Position numbers and translations under genes: made by a program
NCBI GenBank assembly: GCA_007753915.1
Contig: CP036352.1
Span: forward strand, 682,001-746,000
Reading direction: 5' to 3'
Source of the DNA: Phycisphaerae bacterium RAS2
GTDB taxonomy: Bacteria; Planctomycetota; Phycisphaerae; UBA1845; UTPLA1
Length of the DNA stretch: 64,000 nt
In this document: one piece after another, positions 15,349 through 29,050 of the stretch
Numbering within the stretch: the first letter of the stretch is position 1
Layout: every line of letters starts with the position of its first letter
Notes under the pieces: generated by a model
What the model was told of the DNA's origin: nothing
Databases searched by the model: none
What the model saw: only the letters and a program-made list of their open reading frames with translations

Positions 15349-17133
15349 ATGTTGACCTTCACCACGCGAAGCAGGTTCTTTCCGGCCATCTGGGCCGCCA
15401 CGATCCTCGGCATGTTTTCCTACTGCGCCTCGCAGGTCGTTCGCGCGCCCAGACCGGTCGACGTGACAGCGAGCGTCAACCCGACGGACCGGCCGAGCGC
15501 CGCAAACGAGTCGCGCAGCGCGGCGTCCGATCCATCGCCCGGTGCGAACGCCACTCCTGACACCACGGCGCTCTCACCTGAAGCGGCGCGGGGGATGGCG
15601 CTGTTTGCCAAGCACTGCGTGATTTGTCATGGCGAGGCCGGCGACGGCATGGGCAAATTCGCGTACCTCATGAATCCGCGGCCAAGAAACCTCAAGCTCG
15701 GCAAGTTCAAGCTCACAACGACGCAGAACCTGATCCCGTCCGATCAGGATCTGCTTCGTACCATCGTACGCGGCATGCCCGGATCTGCCATGCCGCCGTG
15801 GGGGCATCTGCCCAGCGCCGACCTGAAGGCCCTGGTGGCCTACGTGCGGCACATTCATGTCACGGGGGTTCACGCGGAATTGGACGCGGGCGTGGCGGAC
15901 GGCTCGCTCGAAAAAGACGAAGTGCAGGATCTGCTGGTGCAGCGCACGCAGCCTGGTCCGGCGGTCGTCATCCCGCCGGAACCGGCCTTTGATGACCTTC
16001 GCTGGTTCAACGGTCGCCGCGTCTACCTCGAAGCATGCGCCTCGTGTCATGGCGCCGACGGACGACCACTCCCCGAAGCGGTGAAATTCGATGACGAAGG
16101 CTACCCGGCGCCGCCCCGGTCGTTTGTTGACGGGATCTTCAAGGGCAGCATGGAAGGGCCGGACTTGTACTGCCGGATCGTGAAGGGGATGCGCGGCACG
16201 CCGATGCCGGCGTCGGAGGGCAATTTCACTGACGAAGAGGTTTGGGATCTCATTCACTACGTTCAGTCGCTGGCGCGCGAAGGTTCGCAGGGCCGCGCCC
16301 AGCTTCGCCAAAGCACCATCACCGCGCCGCGCGTGTCCGGTCCGTTGCCCGCGAGCCCGAAGGATGCCGGATGGAACCAGGCGCGCCCGGTGTACGTCGG
16401 CCTGACGCCGTTGTGGTGGACCGAGGCGCGGGTCGAGGGGCTGGTTGTGCAGGCCCTGCACAACGACGAAGAGCTGGCGCTGCGCCTGACCTGGCTGGAT
16501 CCGACGCCTGATGCCCGGGCCGTGAAGACCGAGGAGTTCCGTGACGCCGTTGCGATTCAGTTCTCGATGTCCAGTGATCCCCCTTTCTACATGGGCGATG
16601 CCACGCAGCATGGCGGCGTGAACATCTGGATGTGGAAGGCCGATCGCGAGAAGAACATCGCCGAGGGCTATCAGGACGTGGATGCTGCGTTCCCGCAGCG
16701 CGCCGTCGACATGTACGACGAGTGCCCCATTCGTGCCAAGGATATGTCGCTCGTGGACTGGCCGCACGGGAGCATCACCGAACACAATCCGACGTACATT
16801 ACGGCATGGGGCGCGGGGAATCTCGTGTCCGACCCGACGCTGAAGACACCCGTGGAATGCCTCGTGGCGCGCGGCCCGGGGACGCTGGCGGGCAAGCCGG
16901 CCAACGTGCAGGCGGTGCAGGGCCAGGCGTTGTACGAGCGCGGCGTGTGGATGGTGCAGTTACGGCGCACGCTGGAGCTGCCCTGCAACCACGGCGACGC
17001 CGCGGAGCCGGATGAGCGCGTCTTCCGCGCCGGCGATTATCTGCCGGTTTCGTTCGCCATCTGGGACGGCAACGCCGGCGACCGCGACGGCAAGAAGAAC
17101 ATCAGCATCTGGCAGCGACTGGTCATTGAATGA
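15349..17133 (+). CDS. nxrC: NXR-type gamma subunit: diheme cytochrome c fused to ethylbenzene-dehydrogenase-like heme-b domain
   Basis: 594 aa with an N-terminal hydrophobic segment (residues about 8-30). Two cytochrome c domains carry CVICH (Cys90) and CASCH (Cys230). The region from about residue 320 to the end resembles the EB_dh/NxrC heme-b domain found in gamma subunits of type II DMSO-reductase enzymes (VGLTPLWWTEARVEGLVVQA, QFSMSSDPPFYMGD, HGGVNIWMWKADRE). It would carry electrons between the beta subunit and c-type acceptors in the periplasm. It is the first gene of the operon, 45 bases before the alpha subunit. The fused two-c-domain form is longer than simple gamma subunits. Confidence 0.82.
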   Translation: MLTFTTRSRFFPAIWAATILGMFSYCASQVVRAPRPVDVTASVNPTDRPSAANESRSAASDPSPGANATPDTTALSPEAARGMALFAKHCVICHGEAGDGMGKFAYLMNPRPRNLKLGKFKLTTTQNLIPSDQDLLRTIVRGMPGSAMPPWGHLPSADLKALVAYVRHIHVTGVHAELDAGVADGSLEKDEVQDLLVQRTQPGPAVVIPPEPAFDDLRWFNGRRVYLEACASCHGADGRPLPEAVKFDDEGYPAPPRSFVDGIFKGSMEGPDLYCRIVKGMRGTPMPASEGNFTDEEVWDLIHYVQSLAREGSQGRAQLRQSTITAPRVSGPLPASPKDAGWNQARPVYVGLTPLWWTEARVEGLVVQALHNDEELALRLTWLDPTPDARAVKTEEFRDAVAIQFSMSSDPPFYMGDATQHGGVNIWMWKADREKNIAEGYQDVDAAFPQRAVDMYDECPIRAKDMSLVDWPHGSITEHNPTYITAWGAGNLVSDPTLKTPVECLVARGPGTLAGKPANVQAVQGQALYERGVWMVQLRRTLELPCNHGDAAEPDERVFRAGDYLPVSFAIWDGNAGDRDGKKNISIWQRLVIE

Positions 17134-17178
17134 CGAGAGGCCGGAGTCGCTCCAAGGCCCGATCAGGGAGTATTCAGC

Positions 17179-20691
<3,513 letters not shown>

Positions 20692-20693
20692 TC

Positions 20694-21017
20694 ATGCCCT
20701 ATGACGATCCCGACCCGACCGACCCCATGACGCTGACCGGCGTGGAGCTGGCATGCGACGACCCCGGCGCCGTTCGCGACATGGCTGCGTGCTTTATCGA
20801 GGAGTATCTGCGGCTGGGTTTGAGCGCCGAGGCGATCGCAGCGGTTTTCGAAGGCGGCGAGTACGCGGGTCCGACGCTGGCTCGCCGGCAATTGGGGTCG
20901 GAGGCGATCGCCGAATTGATTGCCGAGCACGTGGCGATACGCGGCCCGCGGGGCGCGCGCGTTCACGTGGATCAACGGCCGCACGGCACCTACGGCCTGC
21001 CCGTACTGGAGCGATAG
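20694..21017 (+). CDS. small acidic protein between NXR alpha and beta genes, unknown function
   Basis: 107 aa from ATG 20694, two bases after the alpha-subunit stop, with GAGGAG eight to thirteen bases upstream. The sequence begins MPYDDPDPTDPMTLTGVELA and has a helical middle (VRDMAACFIEEYLRLGLSAE, AIAELIAEHVAIRG). No cysteine pair or signal peptide is seen. The beta gene follows after nine bases, so it is surely cotranscribed. It could be a small assembly factor or an accessory subunit; I do not recognise the family. Confidence 0.75.
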   Translation: MPYDDPDPTDPMTLTGVELACDDPGAVRDMAACFIEEYLRLGLSAEAIAAVFEGGEYAGPTLARRQLGSEAIAELIAEHVAIRGPRGARVHVDQRPHGTYGLPVLER

Positions 21018-21026
21018 GAGGCGATC

Positions 21027-22304
<1,278 letters not shown>

Positions 22305-23046
22305 CGCTTCGGACTGGGTCGCGGCCGCCACGCTTGCACGACTCCTCGCCGCTTGTTTTTGTGCGCCGCAAACGGCCGCGCGCCTCGCGCGCGGTGCGTC
22401 CACTCTCCGGCGCGAGGCGCTAGCGGCTGCCGAGCGGCTGGGATTTGCCGCCGACCGCATTCGCGCGTTGTGCGAGGAGGCCAAGTCGTTGGAAGACGAT
22501 GAGCGTGCCTTCGATCGCGTGATCGGTCATACGGTACGAAGTGAATGCACGCCGTACGAATTGGAGTATCGTGCTGCGGAGATCTTCCAGGCGAGCCAGA
22601 CGCTCGCCGACCTCGCGGGGTTCTATCGTGCCTTCGGTTTCGAAATCGCCGGGCCGATGTCCGAGCGGCCTGATCACGTGACCGCCCAATGGGAGTTCGT
22701 GGCGATCCTCTGCATGAAGGCCGCTTTCGCTCCGCGAGACGCCGACCGCGATTGCTGCGTCGACGCGCTGCGGAGTTTCTTGGCCGACCACGCGGCGACC
22801 TGGATGCCGGCTTTTCACTCGCGCTTGCGGAAGGCGGATGCGTGCAGCTTCCTCGCGCGAGCGGCAGATCTGGGCGACGATCTCCTCCGTAGCTTCTGTG
22901 CGCGGCTCGATGTGTCCATCGGGCCGTCCTGGCTGGAATTTCGGCCCGCCAGCGAGGAAGACGATGCGACCATCAGCTGTGGCGCGCCGGGCGCGGTGGA
23001 GCTGGGGCCGAATCTCGCGGCGGCGATGGAAGCGAGGGCATGAAAC

Positions 23047-24033
23047 GTGGAACTCGTCCTGCACCCAGGCCTCGTTGAACGCACCGTTTTCGAAGCCGCC
23101 CGGCGCGACGGTACACTGCGTGCCCACTATGAGCGGCAGTTTGCCCAGTGCTACGGACACGCGAGCAGCGCCCAGCGCGAACGTGCATTTGCAGAATTGC
23201 ATCGGCGTTGGTTTACCGAACTTGGGCTGGATCAGTTGCTTGTCGGCTTTGTGCGGGGTTTCCCGCATGTGCATGAACAAGTCTGCCGGCTTGTCGTCGC
23301 CCGGGCGCCAGCGCCCCGCGCCCAAACTTCGGAACTTTACGGCGCGCCCGGCCGTTTCACCATTGTTCTTACGATCGCTCCGACTCTCATGCTCGACCGA
23401 TCCGCCTTCGACTACTGGGCCGGCCACGAATTGCTCCGAATCGACGACATGCTTAACCCGGCCTTCGGCCATCGCCCCGGCGAACAACCCGTCGGCCACA
23501 CCTCTGCGGCTCAAGCGCTGATGACCGATCGGTTTGCTCTCCTCTGGGCCATTAGCATCGATGCCCGCCTCGAGCGCCGCGGGGCGCTTCCGAGAACGGT
23601 ACGCCAGGTTCGCACCGGGGAGCTGGCAAGAGCCTTTGCACTGAATGATCCGGGCGCCATCTCCACCGCATTGGACGACCTTTGGCACGACTGGGCCGGC
23701 TCTCCGCCCACGCATTCCCAACTCATTCACCTCGCGCGGACCGGCTTGGCTGTTTCCGATCAGTCGGCCGTCCAGTCGAGCGTCGTTGCCCGTCCGCCGG
23801 CCGGCGCGCTCTGCCCACTTTGCCGGTTCCCGACGTTTGACTGGACAGACTCCTCGCCGGAATTAGAGGGGCTGAATGGCGTTATCTGCGTCGACTTTCC
23901 GGACTGGTCGCCGCACGAACCGATCTGCAGCCGTTGTGCGGAAGTCTACCGAGCCGGTGCGCGGCGCCGGCAGAATACATCGACACGTGTCAGCTCGCCG
24001 CTTGCGGCAGCCGGCAATCCAAGGAGCGACTGA
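23047..24033 (+). CDS. unknown protein with C-terminal zinc-ribbon, NXR operon
   Basis: 328 aa from GTG 23047, three bases after the chaperone stop. Residues 1-230 are largely helical with no family I can name (YERQFAQCYGHASSAQRERA, RRWFTELGLDQLLVGFVRGF). Residues about 262-308 carry CPLCRFPTFDW and PICSRCAEVY, a four-cysteine zinc-ribbon. The C-terminus is polar and low in complexity. Its place between the chaperone and a micro-protein, with no gaps, suggests a maturation or assembly role for the NXR complex (inference). Confidence 0.75.
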   Translation: MELVLHPGLVERTVFEAARRDGTLRAHYERQFAQCYGHASSAQRERAFAELHRRWFTELGLDQLLVGFVRGFPHVHEQVCRLVVARAPAPRAQTSELYGAPGRFTIVLTIAPTLMLDRSAFDYWAGHELLRIDDMLNPAFGHRPGEQPVGHTSAAQALMTDRFALLWAISIDARLERRGALPRTVRQVRTGELARAFALNDPGAISTALDDLWHDWAGSPPTHSQLIHLARTGLAVSDQSAVQSSVVARPPAGALCPLCRFPTFDWTDSSPELEGLNGVICVDFPDWSPHEPICSRCAEVYRAGARRRQNTSTRVSSPLAAAGNPRSD

Positions 24034-24201
24034 ATGCCTCCCTTCGTAGACAGTTTCGGCGATCAGTTTGGTGCGGTTCTTATCAACTCGTTCGGCACCA
24101 TCCTCGCGGGTTTTTTTGGCGGCATCCTCAACGCGTTCATCAACGGTGTCCTCGCGCCGCTCTTCAAAGCCATCGTAGAGGGACTCGGCATCCCCATGTA
24201 A
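24034..24201 (+). CDS. 55-aa hydrophobic micro-protein
   Basis: Starts at ATG 24034 immediately after the previous TGA (24031-24033), with AAGGAG seven bases upstream, so translation is well supported. The peptide is MPPFVDSFGDQFG, then one long Gly/Phe/Ile/Leu-rich stretch (about residues 14-50: SFGTILAGFFGGILNAFING) with one Lys. It looks like one or two short membrane-active helices. It could be a small subunit anchoring or stabilising the NXR complex, but no homologue is recognised. Confidence 0.6.
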   Translation: MPPFVDSFGDQFGAVLINSFGTILAGFFGGILNAFINGVLAPLFKAIVEGLGIPM

Positions 24202-24289
24202 TGATTGGAGCTGGCCGGCGCCGATCGTTCCGGCGGCCGGACGACGCGCGGGAGAAACACGCCGTGTCAATTAACGAGGGGATTCCTCG

Positions 24290-25801
24290 ATGACGCGATT
24301 TGCCTTGGCCGTTGCGGCGACGATGCCGGTGCTTGCGATCCGGAGCTGGGCACCGGCCCAGCCGCCATCGACGCAACCCGCTGATGCGCCGACGGCGACG
24401 ACCGCGCCCGCATCCCCGAGCGCCCCGTTGCCCGCTCCGCGCTACATGGCCCTACGATACGACGACGATTTCTCCTACCTCGACGGCCCCGAGGGAAGTT
24501 ATCAAAAAGACCCCTTCGATCCCATCAAGAACATTCATCTCGGTGACGACTGGCGGCTCCGCATCGGCGGCGACGTGCGCCTGCGGCTCGAAGCCGAGAC
24601 CAATCGTTCATTCGGCGCGCGCAACCCCGCGCAGGATACCTACTTCCTCCATCGCTATTACCTGCACGCCGACTTGAAGTACCGAAAACTCTTCCGCCTG
24701 TTCATCGAAGGGGTCGACGCCCGCACCGAGGACCGCGATCTCCCGGCCATTCCGAACTCGGAAAACCACTTCGACATCCATCAGCTCTTCGCCGATCTCC
24801 GGCTGCTCGGCGAAGACGGACCGCTGACGCTGCGGGTCGGCCGACAGGAGCTTCTTTACGGCAAGCAACGGCTCATCAGCCCGCTCGACTGGGCCAACGG
24901 CCGCCGCCGCTTTGACGGCGCCAAGCTCATGTATCAGAGCGCCAAGCTCGACGTGGATGCATTCTGGACAAAGCCTATTGTCTTTCGACCCGATCCCTCT
25001 CGCGGCACCTGGGACCCGCCCATCGACGAAGGCCTGGACCGCAAGCCCGACCATTGGCGCGAGGAGCAGCAGTTCTATGGGATCTACTCCACGTACAAGG
25101 GCATTCTGAACCATGTCGTCGACCTCTATTTCCTCGGCCTGAACGATCACGGCGTGCTGGTTAACGCCAACGGGCAGCGGGGCGACCTGTCGGTCTACAC
25201 ACTCGGCAGCCGATTCGGCGGAACCACCGGCAATTTCGATTACGACGTGGAGGGCGCCGGGCAATGGGGCGTCTGGAACGGCGACGAATTGCACGCGTGG
25301 ATGGTCGGAAGCGAAGCCGGCTACACCTTCAAGCAAGCCGCCATGACGCCGCGCGTCGGCCTCGGCTTCGACTACGCCACCGGCGACGACACCCCGCGCG
25401 ACAACGCCCACGAAACCTTCAACCAGCTTTTCCCCCTTGGCCACGCATGGTTGGGCTACATGGACCTCGTCGCGCGGCAGAACGTCATCGCGCCAAACGT
25501 CAATTTCTCATTCAAGCCGCGACGCGACATCAACGTGCAACTCATCTGGTACCACTTCTGGCTCGACTCGAACCTAGACGCCCTTTACAACGCCGGCGGC
25601 GCGCCCATCCGAAGAAACGTCTCCGGCTCTTCCGGGAACAGCGTCGGCGACGAACTCGACCTCCGCATCACCTGGAACGTCGACGTGCATTCAACGGTCA
25701 TGCTCGGCTGGTCGCATCTCTGGCCTGACAACTTCATCAACTCGTCCGGCCGAAGCCGCGATGCCGATTTTCTCTACCTCCAATACGAGTTTAAATTCTG
25801 A
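24290..25801 (+). CDS. outer-membrane beta-barrel porin, alginate-export (AlgE)-like
   Basis: 503 aa. A signal peptide (residues 1-22) and a Pro/Ala/Thr linker to about residue 45 precede a region of alternating beta strands. Family-like blocks include WRLRIGGDVRLRLEAE, LRVGRQELLYGKQRLISPLD and RRFDGAKLMYQ, as in alginate_exp-type porins. It ends LYLQYEFKF, with a terminal Phe typical of outer-membrane proteins. In this operon it most likely forms a channel for small anions such as nitrite or nitrate (inference). The gap 24202-24289 shows no gene. Confidence 0.8.
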   Translation: MTRFALAVAATMPVLAIRSWAPAQPPSTQPADAPTATTAPASPSAPLPAPRYMALRYDDDFSYLDGPEGSYQKDPFDPIKNIHLGDDWRLRIGGDVRLRLEAETNRSFGARNPAQDTYFLHRYYLHADLKYRKLFRLFIEGVDARTEDRDLPAIPNSENHFDIHQLFADLRLLGEDGPLTLRVGRQELLYGKQRLISPLDWANGRRRFDGAKLMYQSAKLDVDAFWTKPIVFRPDPSRGTWDPPIDEGLDRKPDHWREEQQFYGIYSTYKGILNHVVDLYFLGLNDHGVLVNANGQRGDLSVYTLGSRFGGTTGNFDYDVEGAGQWGVWNGDELHAWMVGSEAGYTFKQAAMTPRVGLGFDYATGDDTPRDNAHETFNQLFPLGHAWLGYMDLVARQNVIAPNVNFSFKPRRDINVQLIWYHFWLDSNLDALYNAGGAPIRRNVSGSSGNSVGDELDLRITWNVDVHSTVMLGWSHLWPDNFINSSGRSRDADFLYLQYEFKF

Positions 25802-25813
25802 ATCGGTGCCCAT

Positions 25814-26896
25814 GTGACGACTCTCTCGCTATTGGTCTCGCAACCCGATCCGACGAACGCCTTCACGGGACGGTCGGCGGACAGTCGTTTCATTGCAACG
25901 CCCGCCTCGCTCGATCTCTCCCCAAGTCGCCTCCTCGTCGATGCCCATGGCCGCGTCATCGATCACCTGCGGCTCTCGCTCACTTCGGCATGCAATCTCC
26001 ACTGCCTCTATTGCCGACCGCAAGCCGCGGCGCTTCGCGGCCCGCGCGATCTCTCCGATAACCAGCGCCTCGACCTCATCCGATTCCTGCACGACTCGTA
26101 CGGCCTCTCGCAGTTGCGCCTTACCGGCGGCGAGCCGCTTCTCCACCACTCGCTTGTCGCGCTGATCGACCGAATCCGCAACGCCGTTTCGGCTCTTGCC
26201 ATCGCGATGACAACAAACGGAGTGCGACTGAATGCGATGGCCCCCGCCTTGCGACATGCTGGCCTGGATCGGCTGAACATCTCGCTCGACACCGTCGACC
26301 CGGCGACGTATCGCGCGCTGACCGGTGGCGAGCTTGCCCAGGTGTTCGATGGGATCGACGCCGCCATGGCCGCCGGGTTTCCGCCGCCGCGCTTGAATGC
26401 GGTCGTCCTGGCCGGAATCAACGACCACCAATTGCCGGTCATGATCCGCTGGGCAATGCAACGCGGCCTGGAGATCCGTCTGCTCGAGGCGATGCCCATC
26501 GGCCCCGCCGCATCATTCAATCGTGAGCATTTTGTCCCGGCCCGGCGATTTCAAGACATGATTCGATCCCATTTCGAATTGACGCCGATTCCCCGCCAAC
26601 CCGGCGAAACCGCCATGCGATTCACCGCTCTGGCCGGAGGCCTTCGCGGCACGATCGGTATCATCGCCCCCCTCTCCGAATCATTCTGCGGACAGTGCCG
26701 CCGCATTCGCATTACTGCCGACGGCAGACTCTTTCCCTGCCTGCTCGATTCCCGCTTCGTCGAACTCGCCGCCTGTTGGAACCAGGCAGGCTTCCTGCCC
26801 GACGAAGCCCACGACCGCCTCGCGCACGTCGTCGCCGGCAAACGCGCCACCGGCCCCCTGCAGCAAAACGCCCCGATGGTCGCGCTGGGAGGCTGA
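25814..26896 (+). CDS. moaA: GTP 3',8-cyclase MoaA (molybdenum cofactor biosynthesis)
   Basis: 360 aa from GTG 25814. It is a radical SAM enzyme for the first step of molybdopterin synthesis. The radical SAM site is CNLHCLYC (CxxxCxxC), followed by LRLTGGEPLLH, TTNGVRL and LDRLNISLDTVDP. The C-terminal second Fe-S site appears as FCGQCRRIRITADGRLFPC, and the protein ends in the family's catalytic GG dipeptide (MVALGG). It supplies the cofactor for the alpha subunit encoded just upstream. It has an N-terminal extension of about 45 residues before the usual start region. Confidence 0.93.
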   Translation: MTTLSLLVSQPDPTNAFTGRSADSRFIATPASLDLSPSRLLVDAHGRVIDHLRLSLTSACNLHCLYCRPQAAALRGPRDLSDNQRLDLIRFLHDSYGLSQLRLTGGEPLLHHSLVALIDRIRNAVSALAIAMTTNGVRLNAMAPALRHAGLDRLNISLDTVDPATYRALTGGELAQVFDGIDAAMAAGFPPPRLNAVVLAGINDHQLPVMIRWAMQRGLEIRLLEAMPIGPAASFNREHFVPARRFQDMIRSHFELTPIPRQPGETAMRFTALAGGLRGTIGIIAPLSESFCGQCRRIRITADGRLFPCLLDSRFVELAACWNQAGFLPDEAHDRLAHVVAGKRATGPLQQNAPMVALGG

Positions 26897-26921
26897 TCCA
26901 TGCTAAGGGGCGAGCAACTTC

Positions 26922-27188
26922 GTGATACGGCTGACCAACGCCGCCATTCTGATCGGCGGCGCGAGTCGGCGCATGGGCCGGCCCAAGGCGACGATCGTTC
27001 ACGAAGGCCGCCGATTGATCGATCGTGCGATTGAACTCGCCGCGACATTTGCCGACGGGGTTTTCCTCGTCGCGCGCATGCCAGACGGCATGACGCTCGA
27101 ATCGGTTCGCACCACGAGTCGACTCTCTATCTCGCATCCTTCGGATGACCCGACGGCCACCGGTCCGCCCCCGAATCCAAGGCGGTAG
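26922..27188 (+). pseudogene. mobA: truncated MobA (molybdenum cofactor guanylyltransferase)
   Basis: The first 45-50 residues are a clear MobA N-terminus: AAILIGGASRRMGRPKATI is the nucleotide-binding GGxSxRMGxPK loop, followed by RLIDRAIELA and VFLVARMP. Normal MobA has about 190-210 residues; here homology is lost near residue 65 and the frame ends at 88 aa with unrelated sequence. The loss coincides with the start of a decayed helicase gene on the other strand, so an insertion or deletion has cut the gene. If no second copy exists, bis-MGD synthesis for the alpha subunit would need another gene. Confidence 0.75.
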
Positions 27189-27750
27189 AGTTCTTTGCCG
27201 AAGAGCACTTCATCGCCCATCGACGCCAGCTAGGCGGTTACTTCTTTGGCTTTGGACTTTGCCTCGTCGCCATAGATGCGAGGTATGGCGGTCATGTAAA
27301 TGCGCTTGGTGCCCTTGAGGTAATTGGCATCGTGAACCTTCACGAAAGAGGATTCATTTTCGCTGGAAAGTGTGAGTCCAGTCGTGCGGTGGGCTTCATC
27401 GCAGATGACCAGATCGAATGCTTGCAATCCTGCCTGCTGTGTCTTTGCGACGGCTTCGAGAGATTGATAGGTGCTGAAGACGACAACTAGGCCGAGCTAA
27501 TCCGAGGATTTCTGCGCAAGCTTGGTGAGCGCGTCGTAATTGGCGACGAGCTGCCTGTCGTTAGCCGCGGCGGAATACGGCAATTCGTAGAAATGATTTC
27601 TACGGAGTCTTCCGTGGCTCTCTCTTTGCGCTTTTCGATGCTGACGTCGGAATAGACGGCCAGGCCTTGCAGCGGCAGTTCTGTCTGGACGGAGAAGTCT
27701 TCAAAGAGCCTCCGCCGCTGGCCAATGCCTTTGCCGGTGATGGTGAGCAT
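27170..27750 (-). pseudogene. decayed restriction-type superfamily 2 helicase (DEAH) fragment
   Basis: Conserved pieces are spread over two frames with at least one in-frame TAG. In order on the minus strand: QTELPLQGLAVYSDVSI, FYELPYSAAANDRQLVANYD, VVVFSTYQSLEAVAKTQQAG, FDLVICDEAHRTTG, SFVKVHDANYLKG, RIYMTAIPRIYGDEAKSKAK, then TAG, then LASMGDEVLFGKELYRLGFG. This is the middle of the helicase domain seen in type ISP-like restriction enzymes and related DEAD/DEAH proteins. Both ends are missing. It is degraded mobile DNA at the left edge of the island. Confidence 0.75.
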
Positions 27751-27984
27751 GGCTCGATTCTTACCTAAGCAACATGTGGAAAAAGGCCGGACTCCTTGCC
27801 CCCACCGCGATGGACCCGTGCAAAATGACAGCCTGTGACATCTAAAAGGACTAGCGTCAAGGCCGAGGAATGGGGGGGGGGAAGTTCCAGGTCGCCGTTG
27901 CACTACGTTACTTTGAATCAGAAAGTAGCATGCCTAAAAGGATTATCTGGCCGATCGCATTGCCAAGTTTCGTATTCCACCAAT
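27751..27984. other. intergenic stretch without recognisable gene
   Basis: About 230 bases between the helicase remnant and the next minus-strand gene. I see no supported ORF, tRNA or clear terminator. A run of eleven G residues lies at 27873-27883. Confidence 0.4.
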
Positions 27985-28467
27985 TCAGCCGCGCGGCTCA
28001 GGGCGAACCCGAAATTCGACCGTTCCGCGGTTCGACCTAATGACAAAAAGTGGGGGCAGGAGTTTTCGGAGCCGGTAAAGTAGCTGCGTGAAGGCTATTT
28101 GAGTGATTGGGTGCCCCCCCAACCGTTCGGAAAGGCGGGCGCGAAGTTCGCCGCGTGGCTTTACCACAACGTCGGACCCTGCTTCGGACTCACCCCAAGT
28201 TCGGTCCGCGAGGATCTCCATGAGAGCGCTCAGCGACGGCGTGAGTATGCATAGGGATGTACGGGTGACTAGAAGTGCGCCATTGCTGAATTCGATTTCG
28301 ACCGTATCACTCGTCGCGGATCGCTGCGGCGATGGGCTGGTCGTCTCTGGAGGCGTAGCGAGTTCGTCGAGTGCCAGTTCGATGTCGTCGAGGGCCCGCT
28401 CGATGTGCTCCAGATGATGACGAGCAGTGGCGAGTCGCTTGGTAGTATTGAATTGGTTGGGGCGCAT
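27985..28467 (-). CDS. hypothetical protein, third gene of an unknown three-gene unit
   Basis: 160 aa. Residues 1-40 form a helical, coiled-coil-like start (TARHHLEHIERALDDIELAL). A Ser/Pro linker follows. The rest resembles a small mixed domain with a helix-turn-helix feel near the end (ERLGGHPITQIAFTQLLYRL, then NRGTVEFRV). Start ATG 28467 lies six bases after the previous stop. The C-terminal half could be DNA-binding, but no family is identified. Confidence 0.6.
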   Translation of the reverse strand: MRPNQFNTTKRLATARHHLEHIERALDDIELALDELATPPETTSPSPQRSATSDTVEIEFSNGALLVTRTSLCILTPSLSALMEILADRTWGESEAGSDVVVKPRGELRARLSERLGGHPITQIAFTQLLYRLRKLLPPLFVIRSNRGTVEFRVRPEPRG

Positions 28468-28473
28468 GTCGTT

Positions 28474-28704
28474 CTACTCTCGATCGGCTTGATTCCTGGT
28501 CGCGTGACGAACTGCATAGACTTGCCAAAATGCGGCCAACGTTCCGTATCGCTCGTGCATTTCACAATAGAGCCTCGCAACGGTTGCGAGTGTAGACGGT
28601 GTAGCGTGGGCCATGACATGCCGGGCCCACTCCTGGGCCTCCACCGGAGCATCGCGCCACGCGAGTGCGTCGAGCAGGTTGTCGATATCGGGGTCAGAGT
28701 ACAT
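28474..28704 (-). CDS. small hypothetical protein, second gene of the unit
   Basis: 76 aa from ATG 28704, chosen because it overlaps the stop of the preceding gene by 11 bases (coupling). It is acidic and helical: MYSDPDIDNLLDALAWRDAP, then EAQEWARHVMAHATPSTLAT, then RLYCEMHERYGTLAAF. No known domain. It lies on the same strand, with close spacing on both sides, as the genes at 28694-28930 and 27985-28467. Confidence 0.6.
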   Translation of the reverse strand: MYSDPDIDNLLDALAWRDAPVEAQEWARHVMAHATPSTLATVARLYCEMHERYGTLAAFWQVYAVRHATRNQADRE

Positions 28705-28930
28705 GATGACCTGCGGCGAGGGCTGCACATGCGAGAGTCGCCACAGCTGTCGCGATCGCAACGGCGATCACGAGGAGCATCGCCCGCACTCCAAGAGCCC
28801 GCCGCGAAGCGCGGGGCTGCGAAGGCGGATGCAGGCGATGCCAGGTAACTGCGATGATTTCGTTGCGGTCGTCGTACTGAACTTCGCGCACGTATTGACG
28901 GAAAGGCGTGGCATGGATCTCGCGTCGCAT
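28694..28930 (-). CDS. small single-pass membrane protein, first gene of the unit
   Basis: 78 aa from ATG 28930, supported by AGGAGG eight to thirteen bases upstream. A polar cytoplasmic part (MRREIHATPFRQYVREVQYD) is followed by one membrane helix near the C-terminus (AMLLVIAVAIATAVATLACA). No family is recognised. It begins a compact three-gene unit of unknown function inside the island. Confidence 0.6.
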   Translation of the reverse strand: MRREIHATPFRQYVREVQYDDRNEIIAVTWHRLHPPSQPRASRRALGVRAMLLVIAVAIATAVATLACAALAAGHHVL

Positions 28931-29050
28931 CGGAGTGTCCTCCTGGTTTAAACCCGTTGCCGACAACCAGTTGCCGGTCGACATAATCGTTTCTAGGCGC
29001 GTCGCAGCGAGAATCAACCCGGTGATGCAGGCTTTGTCTACATCCGTCTA

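Noticed and set aside
15574-16785. 403-codon minus-strand frame opposite the NXR gamma gene
   Set aside because: The heme motifs and family similarity are on the plus strand; the reverse frame has no recognisable domain or ribosome site.
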